DNA from: Spirochaetota bacterium
GTDB lineage: Bacteria; Spirochaetota; UBA12135; COTS27; JAFLEE01
Length of the DNA stretch: 57,844 nucleotides
NCBI GenBank assembly: GCA_017302015.1
Contig: JAFLEE010000022.1
Location: forward strand, 4,558-62,401
Direction of reading: 5' to 3'
Part shown: in pieces, positions 1 to 8,339 of the stretch
How the letters are laid out: every line of letters starts with the position of its first letter
Position numbering within the stretch: position 1 is the first letter of the stretch
Notes under the pieces: model-generated
Databases searched by the model: none
The model's input: the letters and a program-made list of their open reading frames with translations, nothing else
Told to the model about the DNA's origin: nothing
Made by a program: the position numbers and the translations under genes

Positions 1-504
1 GTCGATTTCTTGGCGGAAGGCCGCCGCAGCGGCCTCCTCGACGGGCGCGCCAAGTTCGTGCCCGAGGCCTTCGCCCGGCTCCCCGAGTCCCACCGCCAGC
101 AGACCGTCCATGGCCGCCTCATGACCCTTTCGCCGTGCGCGATGGTCTCGGAATTGGACCTCGCGTCCCTGCTCCAGGCCAAGGGCGCCGTGGCGGCGGG
201 CATCCTCATCCTCCTGAAGACGGCCGGGGTGGACGCGTCGGAGGTGAAGCGCCTCTACCTCGCCGGCGGGTTCGGCTTCCACCTGCGCCTGCGAAATGCC
301 ATCGCCTGCGGGCTGCTCCCCGGTTTTTCCGAGGGCCAGGTCGAGGTGATCGGCAACTCGTCCCTCGGCGGGGCCTACCTCGCCGCCCGCGACGCCTCCG
401 TCGCGGCGCGCATCGACGCCATCCGGCGGAAGACGGAGATCGTCGAACTCAACCTCGACCCCGATTTCGAGGACACCTACCTCGACCAATTGGGCCTGGA
501 TTAG
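1..504 (+). CDS. RACo-like ASKHA-fold protein (DUF4445), C-terminal part
   Basis: The reading frame is open from base 1 and stops with TAG at 502-504, so only the last 167 residues are present. The segment LAGGFGFHLRLRNAIACGLL followed by VIGNSSLGGAYLA is the typical C-terminal signature of RACo/DUF4445 proteins. These are ATPases of the acetate/sugar kinase-Hsc70-actin superfamily that reductively reactivate corrinoid proteins, and the full-length members carry an N-terminal 2Fe-2S ferredoxin domain. That domain would lie upstream of this window and is not seen. No corrinoid methyltransferase is visible here, so the partner is unknown. The family assignment rests on motif recognition. Confidence 0.75.
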   Translation, partial: VDFLAEGRRSGLLDGRAKFVPEAFARLPESHRQQTVHGRLMTLSPCAMVSELDLASLLQAKGAVAAGILILLKTAGVDASEVKRLYLAGGFGFHLRLRNAIACGLLPGFSEGQVEVIGNSSLGGAYLAARDASVAARIDAIRRKTEIVELNLDPDFEDTYLDQLGLD

Positions 505-621
505 CCCGAGGGAACCGGGCCCCGCCGGCCGCGGCGCGCCGACCGATGGCGCCCATGGGTTTGCCACTGGGCGACATGGCGGCCCGCGCCGCGCTTTGCG
601 ACAATGGGCGTGGAGCTCCGC

Positions 622-1680
622 ATGACGAATTTCTGCCGCCCTTGGATCGTTTCCGCCCTGCCTTGGCTGGTCTTCGGCTGCGGCGCCTTGCCGAACCCGA
701 CGGGTCCCGACTCGGTTTCAACCCGTGAGCTCCCATCGGTGATCGAAAAAATGGAACGCGCCCGGCCGGGCGTCTTCCCCGCTACCCAACCGGCCCCGGA
801 TGGGGCCCTCGGTCGAAATCGCAGCGACGGGCGCTATTCTTCCGTGCGCTGGCAATTGGATCTCCTCTCCCTGGCGGCCGGCGGGGTCGCCCGCAATGAC
901 GCCGAACCGGTCGAGGCGGGCCTGCGGGCCTTGGAATACGGGTTCCGCCACCAGATCGGGGGCGGGGGGTTCGATTTTTCTCCGATTCCGGGGATCTCCC
1001 AGGTTCCGACGGAGGCGGATCTCGCCAGCGCCGCCGCCTTTTTCCTGGCCAGCGCGGGCGCCTCGGTGTTTTTGCTCGATCGCTGCCCATGGGTCCAAAC
1101 CAACATCGGACTCCGCTCCCGAATCTCCGCCCTCGACCCGGGCTTGGCCGAGGCGCTTTCCTACCTGAAGGCCCGCGAGGCTCTTTTGATGGAGGCGGAT
1201 GCGAAGGCGCCCAATCGGCTTCTCTTCGATGCGATGGGCGCGCTGGCCCTTTCCCGTCACCTCTCTAATTCAGAGGGGATCGAACTCGCGCGGCGATTCG
1301 TCGAGAAAGCGTTGGCGCTCCAGGATCCCGCGGGATGGTTCAAAGAAGGGTCGGGCTATGATTCCAGTTACCAGGCCGTGGGGGCCTTGAACCTCTTCTA
1401 TACGGCGATGATGTGGCCGGAGGACCGATTCCAACAAGATCTCTTCGACGCCTTCTACCGCGGCGCCGCCTGGGAATGCGGACGGATCCTGCCTTCGGGG
1501 GAAGTCTCGACCTTCGGCAATTCCCGCGTCTTTCCGGGAGGGGAAAGCTTCCTCGGGGAGGGGAAGACCGTCGCCGCCCTATCGGTGGCCCAGTGCCTCT
1601 ACGCCGCGGGGGGCCTCTTCGGGGACTCCACGTTCAGCGCGTGGGCCGATCGGGTGGTCAAGTATTACTTTAAGAGGTAG
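622..1680 (+). CDS. Putative lipoprotein with alpha/alpha-toroid-like helical repeats
   Basis: The 352-residue protein starts with a hydrophobic signal segment ending in the lipobox-like LVFGC, so it is probably a lipoprotein anchored by that Cys. I chose the ATG at 622 because GGAG lies six bases upstream; an in-frame ATG at 604 is also possible but lacks this site. The rest is helical, with repeated stretches such as EAGLRALEYGFR, FDAMGALALSRHL and YQAVGALNLFYTAM. These resemble the paired helices of (alpha/alpha)6 toroid enzymes (lyases and glycosidases). No catalytic motif is recognised, so function is unassigned. It converges with another exported, helix-rich gene 58 bp away. Confidence 0.6.
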   Translation: MTNFCRPWIVSALPWLVFGCGALPNPTGPDSVSTRELPSVIEKMERARPGVFPATQPAPDGALGRNRSDGRYSSVRWQLDLLSLAAGGVARNDAEPVEAGLRALEYGFRHQIGGGGFDFSPIPGISQVPTEADLASAAAFFLASAGASVFLLDRCPWVQTNIGLRSRISALDPGLAEALSYLKAREALLMEADAKAPNRLLFDAMGALALSRHLSNSEGIELARRFVEKALALQDPAGWFKEGSGYDSSYQAVGALNLFYTAMMWPEDRFQQDLFDAFYRGAAWECGRILPSGEVSTFGNSRVFPGGESFLGEGKTVAALSVAQCLYAAGGLFGDSTFSAWADRVVKYYFKR

Positions 1681-1738
1681 ATCCCGGTTATGGATGGGGC
1701 ATTGCCGCCCGGCCTGACGACGCCCCCCAGGGATCCGT

Positions 1739-3034
1739 TTAGCCCCTTCCGCGCCGGGAGAGGAACTCGAGGTAGAACCCCCACTCCAGCGGTCCGACCC
1801 CGCCTCGGCCGCTTCGGATCTCGCCGACCGCCATGCGCTCGAGGGCCGAAAGGGCCTCCTCCACGAAGCATCCCGCGAGATCCATCTCGGGGAGACCGGG
1901 GAGCATTTTGACGAGGAGCAGCGCTTCGAAGGCCGACGATTTATTGCAGATCCCCTTTTCGACGAAATCATGGTTGCGCGCGATGAGGGCGGCGCGGAGT
2001 GAGGCGAGGGCTTGGGGTCGGTCCGCATCCTCCGGCGGGAGGGCGGAGAGCAGGGAAGCCAGGCCGCGGACGATGATGTAATGGTAGACGGGTTTGGCGT
2101 TATGGGCGTCGGCCCATCGCCCCGCGCGGGGGCCCTCGAGCACCTGCCCCGGGTAGACCGAAAGCCGCATGCGCTCCTTGGCCGATTCGAGGTACTTCAC
2201 CTCGCCGGTGGCCCGGAAGGCCCGGCAGAGGAGGAAGGTCGTGAACGTGTTATAGTTCACGTTGGGCACGGCCGGCCTGCGGAGGGCCCACTCGGCGGCG
2301 GCGAGGGCCGCCTTGCGGTACTTCTCCTCGCCGCACGCCTCGTGGAGGTCGAAGAGGGCGACACCGCAGAGGCCGTTGTCGAATTGGAGGTCGCCGCGTC
2401 CGAGATCGTCGATGAGCCAACCGTTGGTGGCGATCAACGCCGCTTTTCCGGCCGCCTCGGCTTGGGCCAGGAACCGTTCGGCGACCTGGAACGCCCGGCT
2501 CCTGCCCCCCCGCACGGCGGGGAACGGGAAGACGCCCGTGCCGGCGCTCTCCTGGGCCCATAGGAGGAAATCGCCGGCGGCCTTCGCCTCGGCGAGGAGG
2601 AGGTCGGGATGCTCCGAGCCCGCCCGGCGCGCGGCGAGCAGGCCGCGGATGGCATCGGAGACTTCGCGCAGCGCGTGCTCGGTCCGAACGGGGTCGAGTC
2701 CGATGCGCCACCAGCGCATTTTCTGCAGGTACTTCAGCGCGATCCCGTAGGCCTTGGGCCGCTCCGCGGGGGTCAGCGGGGCGAAGTCGGCGGGAACCGC
2801 CGTGAAGGAGTCCGGTTCTTCCGGCTCTCCGGCCTGGTTCCCGAAACTCTTGAGGATGGCGCTCCAGGCCGTGCGGGCCGCCTGGAGATCCCTGTCGGCG
2901 AGGGCTCGGGACAATGCTTGCCCCTGATTTTCATTCATTTTAGGCGCCGCATCCAAGGCGACTGCGGTGACCATGATGAGGATAGCTAGGAAGCGCGCGG
3001 CTCGGAACGGAACGGGGGCATGAAAAGTTCCCAT
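1739..3034 (-). CDS. Exported alpha/alpha-toroid-like protein of unknown function
   Basis: The protein has 431 residues from the ATG at 3034, which is preceded by GGAG at seven bases. A longer reading frame to 3094 lacks a ribosome-binding site. It begins with a signal peptide (hydrophobic core FLAILIMVTAVALDAA). The mature part is a series of helical pairs, for example VNYNTFTTFLLCRAFRATGE and AKPVYHYIIVRGLASLLSAL. This is reminiscent of polysaccharide lyase or GH88/GH105-type toroids. I see no conserved catalytic motif that I can name. It converges with the lipoprotein gene at 622-1680, and the two may work on the same extracellular substrate, but that is inference. Confidence 0.55.
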   Translation of the reverse strand: MGTFHAPVPFRAARFLAILIMVTAVALDAAPKMNENQGQALSRALADRDLQAARTAWSAILKSFGNQAGEPEEPDSFTAVPADFAPLTPAERPKAYGIALKYLQKMRWWRIGLDPVRTEHALREVSDAIRGLLAARRAGSEHPDLLLAEAKAAGDFLLWAQESAGTGVFPFPAVRGGRSRAFQVAERFLAQAEAAGKAALIATNGWLIDDLGRGDLQFDNGLCGVALFDLHEACGEEKYRKAALAAAEWALRRPAVPNVNYNTFTTFLLCRAFRATGEVKYLESAKERMRLSVYPGQVLEGPRAGRWADAHNAKPVYHYIIVRGLASLLSALPPEDADRPQALASLRAALIARNHDFVEKGICNKSSAFEALLLVKMLPGLPEMDLAGCFVEEALSALERMAVGEIRSGRGGVGPLEWGFYLEFLSRRGRG

Positions 3035-3170
3035 GGGGTCACTCCGTTGCGGGGGAGGTTCAGCGTGTGCCCGATGGCTCCCCGACAAGGGCAAAAGGTT
3101 ACCCTATCCGGGCCCCGGACGGGATGCGTGGGGGTTGGAAAGGCATGCCACCGGGAGGCGGGGACGGAAA

Positions 3171-3179
3171 TGCTAGAAT
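3171..3179 (+). promoter_or_regulatory. Extended -10 element for the AraC-family gene
   Basis: TGCTAGAAT fits the extended -10 consensus TGnTATAAT with one mismatch. It predicts a transcript start near 3186, about 14 bases before the AraC ATG. No -35 match is seen, as expected for an extended -10 promoter. Confidence 0.4.
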
Positions 3180-3199
3180 CGGGCCAGACGGGGCAATGA

Positions 3200-4168
3200 A
3201 TGGAAGAGCTCCCAGACCGCGAACCCAGGCCGGATGGAGGCCCCTTCCCGGAATCGCCCTCCGCGGGAGCGATCCTGGCCCGGTGCCGTTTCACGGTGGA
3301 TCCGGTCCGCTTCCTCGTGCGGCGGGCGAATTATGCCGATGCCCGACCGCTCACCAGCCCCGATTGGCGATGCTGGTATGTGGAAGCCGGCCGCGGCGAG
3401 GTCCGCGTGGGGACGAAGCGGCTCGTCGTCAGGCCCCGGGACCTCCTGATCATCCGGCCCGGCGACCGGGTACAGGGGCGAACCGGAACTTCCGCCCCGA
3501 GCCGCCATTATGTCGCGAATTGGAGCCCGCTCGATGCCCACTTCTTCCAGGCGCTGGATTTCCCGCCGCTTTGCCGCATGGAGGATGATTGGTCCGGCGA
3601 ACTCTTCTCCCGCGCCCACGCGGCCGAAGTCGCGCGGGCCCGAGGCGCGGCGGGCGACCGGACGCTGGGGCGGCTGGTCTTTCTTTTGGGCCTCTTCCAG
3701 GGTTTGGAGGCGCGTCATCTCATCCGCGTGAGGCGCGATTACGGGAAGGCGGAGGGTTATCGGCGGCTTCTGGGCCTACTCGAGCATCTCCAGGGGAACC
3801 TCAACCGAAAGTTCTCCCTGGCCGAACTCGGGGAGTTCGCCGGGTCGGACCGCACCACCGTCATCCGCTGGTTCCGGAAATATTTGAAGACGACCCCGGC
3901 GGATTGGTTCCGCCGCGAACGCTTGGAGCGCTCCCGGCATTTGCTCCACCAGGGGTTGACCATCCACGAAGTGTCCCGGCGATGCGGGTTTCCCGACCCG
4001 TTCACCTTCTCGAAAGCCTTCAAAGCATGTTTCCTCCGTTCGCCGACGGAATTCCTGAAAGAGAGCGCCCGAGATCTCCATGCCCTGACTTTCATCGATG
4101 GTCGCCCCGTGGATAGCCGCGAACCCCCCGCCAAATGGAAAGCGGAAGATTTTCATCCTAAAATGTAA
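3200..4168 (+). CDS. AraC-family transcriptional regulator
   Basis: This is a 322-residue cytoplasmic DNA-binding protein. Residues about 30-100 form a cupin-like sensor region (CWYVEAGRGEVRVGTKRL then RPRDLLIIRPGD). Residues about 190-290 form the double helix-turn-helix of AraC proteins, with FSLAELGEFAGSDRTTVIRW and TIHEVSRRCGFPDPFTFSKA. The permease gene starts 12 bp after its stop, so the two are probably cotranscribed and the regulator may control uptake of its own ligand. The ligand is not predictable. The ATG at 3200 has no strong ribosome-binding site but lies 14 bases behind a good extended -10 box. Confidence 0.9.
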   Translation: MEELPDREPRPDGGPFPESPSAGAILARCRFTVDPVRFLVRRANYADARPLTSPDWRCWYVEAGRGEVRVGTKRLVVRPRDLLIIRPGDRVQGRTGTSAPSRHYVANWSPLDAHFFQALDFPPLCRMEDDWSGELFSRAHAAEVARARGAAGDRTLGRLVFLLGLFQGLEARHLIRVRRDYGKAEGYRRLLGLLEHLQGNLNRKFSLAELGEFAGSDRTTVIRWFRKYLKTTPADWFRRERLERSRHLLHQGLTIHEVSRRCGFPDPFTFSKAFKACFLRSPTEFLKESARDLHALTFIDGRPVDSREPPAKWKAEDFHPKM

Positions 4169-4180
4169 GCTGAGGTTTAC

Positions 4181-6034
4181 ATGAAAGCCGTCGTCATCGG
4201 TCTGACCTTGGCCGCGGTCATCGGCGCATTTTCCTGGCTTTTTACACGGAAAAACCTGCTCTCCTATTTCCGCGGGGGGCAATTATGGCTTACTTGGCTC
4301 GCCGTGGCGGTCATCTGCATGATGGACGAGCTCACGTCCATCTTCTACGCCCCAAGCGAGGCCTTCCGTTTCATCGGTTTACAATCCGTGGCGTTCATCG
4401 CCGTCACCTCCCTCCTGATGCGCTTCCTCTCCACGCGCTACGTGGAGATCGCCCAGATCCTGGAGCACCACGGGATCAAGGGCGGGGGGGTCTATTCCTT
4501 CTCCTATCTCGTGCTCGGGCCGACCTGGTCCTTCGTCGCCATCGCCTCCATCCTGGTCACCTACATCCTCACCGCCTGCCTGAGCGCGGTGAGCGCGGTG
4601 GAGAACGGCATGGCGTTCATCCACACGGCGCCGTGGATGGGGGTGGCCCTGCCGCTCATCATCATCTGGGGCATCGCGTTCCTCAATATCCTCGGGATCC
4701 AGCAGAACGCCCGGTTCACCTTCGGGGTGTACTTTCTCGTGGCCCTGGTGCTGCTGACCATGCTCGCGACCGGCCTCCAAGCCAGCACGGGGGCGCAGTG
4801 GAAACTCATCGGTGGCTCCTTCGTGGATTCGGCCAAGAACACCTGGAGCGGGGGCCTCTTCGGCGGCTTCGGGTTCGTCACGGCGTGCATCGCGGCGTGC
4901 ATCCTGGCCTATTCGGGGATCGAGTCGGTCATCCAGACCGCGGGCCTCGTGCGCACCTGGCGCGATATCCGCAAGGCCTACCTCTACCGCGCCGTCACCA
5001 TCGGACTCTTCACCCCGCTCGTGGCCGCCCTAGTGCTCACCAGCGGGATCGACGTGAAGACCCACGAGACCGACCTCATCACCGCCTACGCCGCCTCGCT
5101 CAACGGGCGCTTCTTCGGCGTGGTCGTGGGGCTCGTGGCGTGCATCGCCCTCATCATGGCCGTCAACACCGCCTTCATCGCCACCAGCGAACTCTTCGAG
5201 CGCATGGCCGAGCGCTACCGCTTCCACTGGATGATGGCGACCAACCGGTGGGATTCGCTCTGGCGCATGCACCTCATCAACGCCGTGCTCTTCTCGGCGG
5301 TGGTGGTCATCACCCAGGGCAGCCAGAAGATCCTCGCCGAGATGTACGCCCTCGGCCTCGTGGCCAGTTTCACCATCAATTTCGGGAGCCTGCTCCTCTA
5401 CCGTTTCCGCGAGGGCACCCGGGAGATCCGGGAATACCACACCAACCGCGTCGGGACGCTGGGCATCTTCGTGATCCTCGCGGGCTGCTTCGTCTACCTG
5501 GCCGTCACGCGCGCCTGGGGCCTGGGCCTCTGGGCCGTCGTCACCGTCGCCTTCGTCCTCGCGGGCCTCGTGGTCTCCAAGCGAAAGGCCATCCACGCCG
5601 AGCAGGTGCAGAAGGCCGACAGCCCCATGCTCATGGTCTTCAGCCTCGCCGAGCGGCCCGGCAAGGCCGTGCACGTCCATTTCCACCAGCCCCGCGACCG
5701 CACGGTGAAGACCGCGAAGACCGGCGTGCAGGATCTCTTCATCAGTTTCTTCTCCGCCAGGGCCCACGCCCCCGAGCGACTGGGCGAGAACCATTGGCGC
5801 TTCGTGCAGAACCCCCAGGGGCTCCCGGCGAGCATCACCGAGCTCCTCTATACCCTCGACTACGAGCTCCCCGACCGCAAGATCACCGTACATTTCGGCT
5901 GGCCCATGAGCAGTTGGCTCGACCGGCTCGGCACCATCACCATGGTCTTCGGCCTCATGCGCCTGCCCCGGCTGTTCCCAAGGTTCGACTTCGCCATCGA
6001 TTACAAGGGCGTGGCCCCGCCGAAGCAGGCGTAG
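4181..6034 (+). CDS. APC-superfamily permease with C-terminal cytoplasmic domain
   Basis: This is an integral membrane transporter of 617 residues. About 12 hydrophobic segments fill residues 1-465, and the pattern is that of amino acid-polyamine-organocation permeases (for example AYSGIESVIQTAGLVRTWRD followed by VACIALIMAVNTAFIATSEL). Residues about 470-617 are soluble and contain a Val/Phe-rich stretch (MLMVFSLAERPGKAVHVHFH). The tail is longer than in simple amino acid permeases and could regulate transport. GAGG lies six bases before the ATG. It follows an AraC regulator by 12 bp. The substrate is unknown; amino acids or amines are family-typical. Confidence 0.8.
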   Translation: MKAVVIGLTLAAVIGAFSWLFTRKNLLSYFRGGQLWLTWLAVAVICMMDELTSIFYAPSEAFRFIGLQSVAFIAVTSLLMRFLSTRYVEIAQILEHHGIKGGGVYSFSYLVLGPTWSFVAIASILVTYILTACLSAVSAVENGMAFIHTAPWMGVALPLIIIWGIAFLNILGIQQNARFTFGVYFLVALVLLTMLATGLQASTGAQWKLIGGSFVDSAKNTWSGGLFGGFGFVTACIAACILAYSGIESVIQTAGLVRTWRDIRKAYLYRAVTIGLFTPLVAALVLTSGIDVKTHETDLITAYAASLNGRFFGVVVGLVACIALIMAVNTAFIATSELFERMAERYRFHWMMATNRWDSLWRMHLINAVLFSAVVVITQGSQKILAEMYALGLVASFTINFGSLLLYRFREGTREIREYHTNRVGTLGIFVILAGCFVYLAVTRAWGLGLWAVVTVAFVLAGLVVSKRKAIHAEQVQKADSPMLMVFSLAERPGKAVHVHFHQPRDRTVKTAKTGVQDLFISFFSARAHAPERLGENHWRFVQNPQGLPASITELLYTLDYELPDRKITVHFGWPMSSWLDRLGTITMVFGLMRLPRLFPRFDFAIDYKGVAPPKQA

Positions 6035-6113
6035 GGGGCCCTTAAGCTCCGGTTGGGGCGCACCGCGTCGCGCTGCGCCTCGGCGCCGGCATAGCGGCTC
6101 TGTCTACGGCCGC

Positions 6114-7430
6114 CTAAAAGGCCGCTTGGAAGATCGGGAGCAGGAATCGGGCCTCGCGGACCGCCACCGGCTCCGACGGGAGGGTTCGTCGGGCGCCTTG
6201 GAGCGATTCGCGCAGGGCCTTATTGAACTGGTTGGCGTAGATGAAGGGACCGCCGTAATTGGCGACGGCGGCGGTGAGGAAGAAGGCGCTCCCGATGGCG
6301 ATGATGCCCTCGTTGCTGTCGAGGCTCCCGAGGGTGGCGAAGGCGCTGCCCAGGACGATCCCGCCGAGGATCACGGCCCCGGCGACCCGGTCGCCCTGGA
6401 TCCAACTCCCCAATGAGAAGATGAAAAAATTGGCGGCGAAATACCCGGCCGGGGACATCTGCTTCTGCGACAAGAGCGTGAGGCGCGTGGTTTCGGGGAG
6501 GTGGCGGGCGAGGGTTTGGGCGGCGAGGCGCTGGTCTTCCTTCATGAATTGGCGGGATTTGATCATGGCCTCGAGGTTTCGCAATGCCTGGAGTTCTTCG
6601 AGGGCCGTGGATGGGCTCACCGCCGCCTTTGGGGCGCGGGAAATGGCGGCGGGGCGGGAGGGGGTAGTGCTCGTGTATTCCTGGCTCTTCCCATTGGCCG
6701 GCAGGTAGACGCGGTCGCCCTCTTTCACGTCGAGGGAGGAGGGCTTGACCGTGGAGAACTCGCCGGAGGGATCGACCCGAACCACCGTAAGTTCGCCGAG
6801 ATCCCGCGTTTCCCGGCCCATGAGTTCGCCGGTATTCTGGTTGACGATGGCCTTGCCGTAGCGGACGGACGGGAGTTTCTGCCCGGCGCGCACCCCGTCG
6901 TTTAGGCCCAGGTTCACCAGCCACGTGATCCCGTCGCTCTGCTTCATCAGGATGCCGAAGACCTGGGCGCGTTCGCCCAGGCGCGCGGCGAGCACGTTCA
7001 CGTTCTGGAGGATGTCTTCGACGGCGTCGACGGAGAATTTTTCGCCGAGTTCGACCTGGCCGCGCTCCACATCGATGAGATTGACGGCGATGATGTGCTT
7101 GGACCCGAGGCGCGTCACGCTGCCCGCGGCGATCTTCTGGACGTTGAGGAGATTTCCCAGTTTGACGGCGCAGGACTGCTCGGTGCACCCGCTCTGCTGG
7201 AGGGCCTGCTCCTTGAGCACCTGCTGCAATCGGGAGCGCTCCACCACCGTGAACTTGCGCAGGCTCACGAGTTCTTGGGCCAGCAGGTCGCTCACCGCCA
7301 GCGCGACCGAGGGGTCCACGCCCGCCTTGGCCTCCACGGGGAGCACGGCGATGCGGGTCTTTTCGGAGGGGAAAAGCGCGGAGAAACCGAGCGCGAGGAT
7401 GAAAAACGGCAGGCGGGGGAAGCGGATCAT
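6114..7430 (-). CDS. CsgG/LpoB-like N-terminal domain fused to P13-porin-like membrane tail
   Basis: The protein has 438 residues from the ATG at 7430, chosen because GGAGG sits seven bases upstream. After a signal peptide (LPFFILALGFSALFP), residues about 20-170 match the CsgG fold: TRIAVLPVEAKAGVDPSVAL, FTVVERSRLQQVLKEQALQQ and IAAGSVTRLGSKHIIAVNLI. A middle region (about 170-260) looks beta-rich. The C-terminus (about 335-438) has glycine-rich hydrophobic segments (FIFSLGSWIQGDRVAGAVIL, then a second pair) and ends with FIYANQFNKALRESLQG. This order resembles spirochaetal P13-family membrane proteins. The role is probably envelope-associated. The two-part architecture is what I see; the family names are from memory. 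Confidence 0.7.
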   Translation of the reverse strand: MIRFPRLPFFILALGFSALFPSEKTRIAVLPVEAKAGVDPSVALAVSDLLAQELVSLRKFTVVERSRLQQVLKEQALQQSGCTEQSCAVKLGNLLNVQKIAAGSVTRLGSKHIIAVNLIDVERGQVELGEKFSVDAVEDILQNVNVLAARLGERAQVFGILMKQSDGITWLVNLGLNDGVRAGQKLPSVRYGKAIVNQNTGELMGRETRDLGELTVVRVDPSGEFSTVKPSSLDVKEGDRVYLPANGKSQEYTSTTPSRPAAISRAPKAAVSPSTALEELQALRNLEAMIKSRQFMKEDQRLAAQTLARHLPETTRLTLLSQKQMSPAGYFAANFFIFSLGSWIQGDRVAGAVILGGIVLGSAFATLGSLDSNEGIIAIGSAFFLTAAVANYGGPFIYANQFNKALRESLQGARRTLPSEPVAVREARFLLPIFQAAF

Positions 7431-7528
7431 GCGATGACCTCCAGGTCGGCGAAGCATACCTTGGGGGACCGCCCCAAGGCCACCCTCGCCTAAGCGGGCC
7501 CTCTCGGCCTGGACGGGTAACGCGGTTC

Positions 7529-7558
7529 GAAAACCGAAACGCCCCCGCGCGGGCGCAG
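7529..7558 (-). terminator. Possible intrinsic terminator after the cytidylyltransferase gene
   Basis: Read on the minus strand just after the stop at 7566, a short G+C stem (CGCCC paired with GGGCG, 7551-7555 with 7540-7544) is followed by the T-rich tract TTTCGGTTTT. The stem is short, so this is a weak call. Confidence 0.35.
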
Positions 7559-7565
7559 GCGTCGC

Positions 7566-8333
7566 TTACTTAGATTTTTTAGGTCGGGGTGGCGCCGTTT
7601 TCTTCGTTGGGGACGCCTTCGGTGCCTTCTTCGCGCCCGCGGCAACCGCAGGCGGTGCTTCGGCCGCGCCTTGGCGCAGGAACTTCATGGCGTCGAGGAG
7701 GCGGAGATAGCGGCGCGGCTTCACGTGGCCCACGATGGATTCGAAGCGGCGAAAATCTTCTTCGGTGTCGATGGTGACGCGCAGGTCCGACCCCTGGTAG
7801 GCTTCGGGCACGGGCATCGGCACGATCTCGAAGCGGCCTGGGTTCTTGTAGATGTAGCGGGTCACGTGCTCCCGGTCGTCGCTTTCGCGCCCGCCGGTCC
7901 AGGCGGCTTCCAGGGCCTGGCGGGAGATCACCTCGACCCCGGCGCCGTAGGGGAGTCCGACCGGATGGGTGAGGTCGGCCGCCATGGCGGCGTGCTTCTC
8001 GAGGCAGAGGGCCAGGCATTCCACGGAGGTGAGCGGGTTGTCGCCGGTGACGCGGATGATCGGGTCGGCCCCGTTGGCCCGGGCGGCCTCGGCGTAGCGA
8101 TCGAGCACGTCCTGCTCGCTGCCGGGGAAGAGTTGGACGGGGAACTCGCGGGTGAGCGGCTCGAAGCGCGGGGCGTCTTCCCGGGGCACGGCGAGCACCA
8201 CCGGGCATTTGGCGAACGAAAGGCGCTCGAGGAGCCATGCGATCATCGGCCGTCCGCCGGCCTCCCGAAGCACCTTCCCGGCCAGGCGCGTGGAGGAGAG
8301 CCGGGCTTGGATGATGATGACCGGGTGCTTCAT
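7566..8333 (-). CDS. SpsF-like cytidylyltransferase with Lys-rich C-terminal tail
   Basis: This 255-residue protein has a nucleotidyltransferase fold. The N-terminal IIQARLSSTRLAGKVLREAG is the nucleotide-binding signature of the acylneuraminate/KDO-type cytidylyltransferases, and IIRVTGDNPL holds the metal-binding Asp. These enzymes activate sugars with CTP for surface polysaccharides. Residues about 222-255 form a separate Ala/Pro/Lys tail without structure (KKAPKASPTKKTAPPRPKKS), not part of the family. Its start lies 6 bp after the purB stop, so it is probably the last gene of an M23 peptidase-purB-cytidylyltransferase operon. The exact sugar is unknown. Confidence 0.8.
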   Translation of the reverse strand: MKHPVIIIQARLSSTRLAGKVLREAGGRPMIAWLLERLSFAKCPVVLAVPREDAPRFEPLTREFPVQLFPGSEQDVLDRYAEAARANGADPIIRVTGDNPLTSVECLALCLEKHAAMAADLTHPVGLPYGAGVEVISRQALEAAWTGGRESDDREHVTRYIYKNPGRFEIVPMPVPEAYQGSDLRVTIDTEEDFRRFESIVGHVKPRRYLRLLDAMKFLRQGAAEAPPAVAAGAKKAPKASPTKKTAPPRPKKSK

Positions 8334-8339
8334 GGGGCC

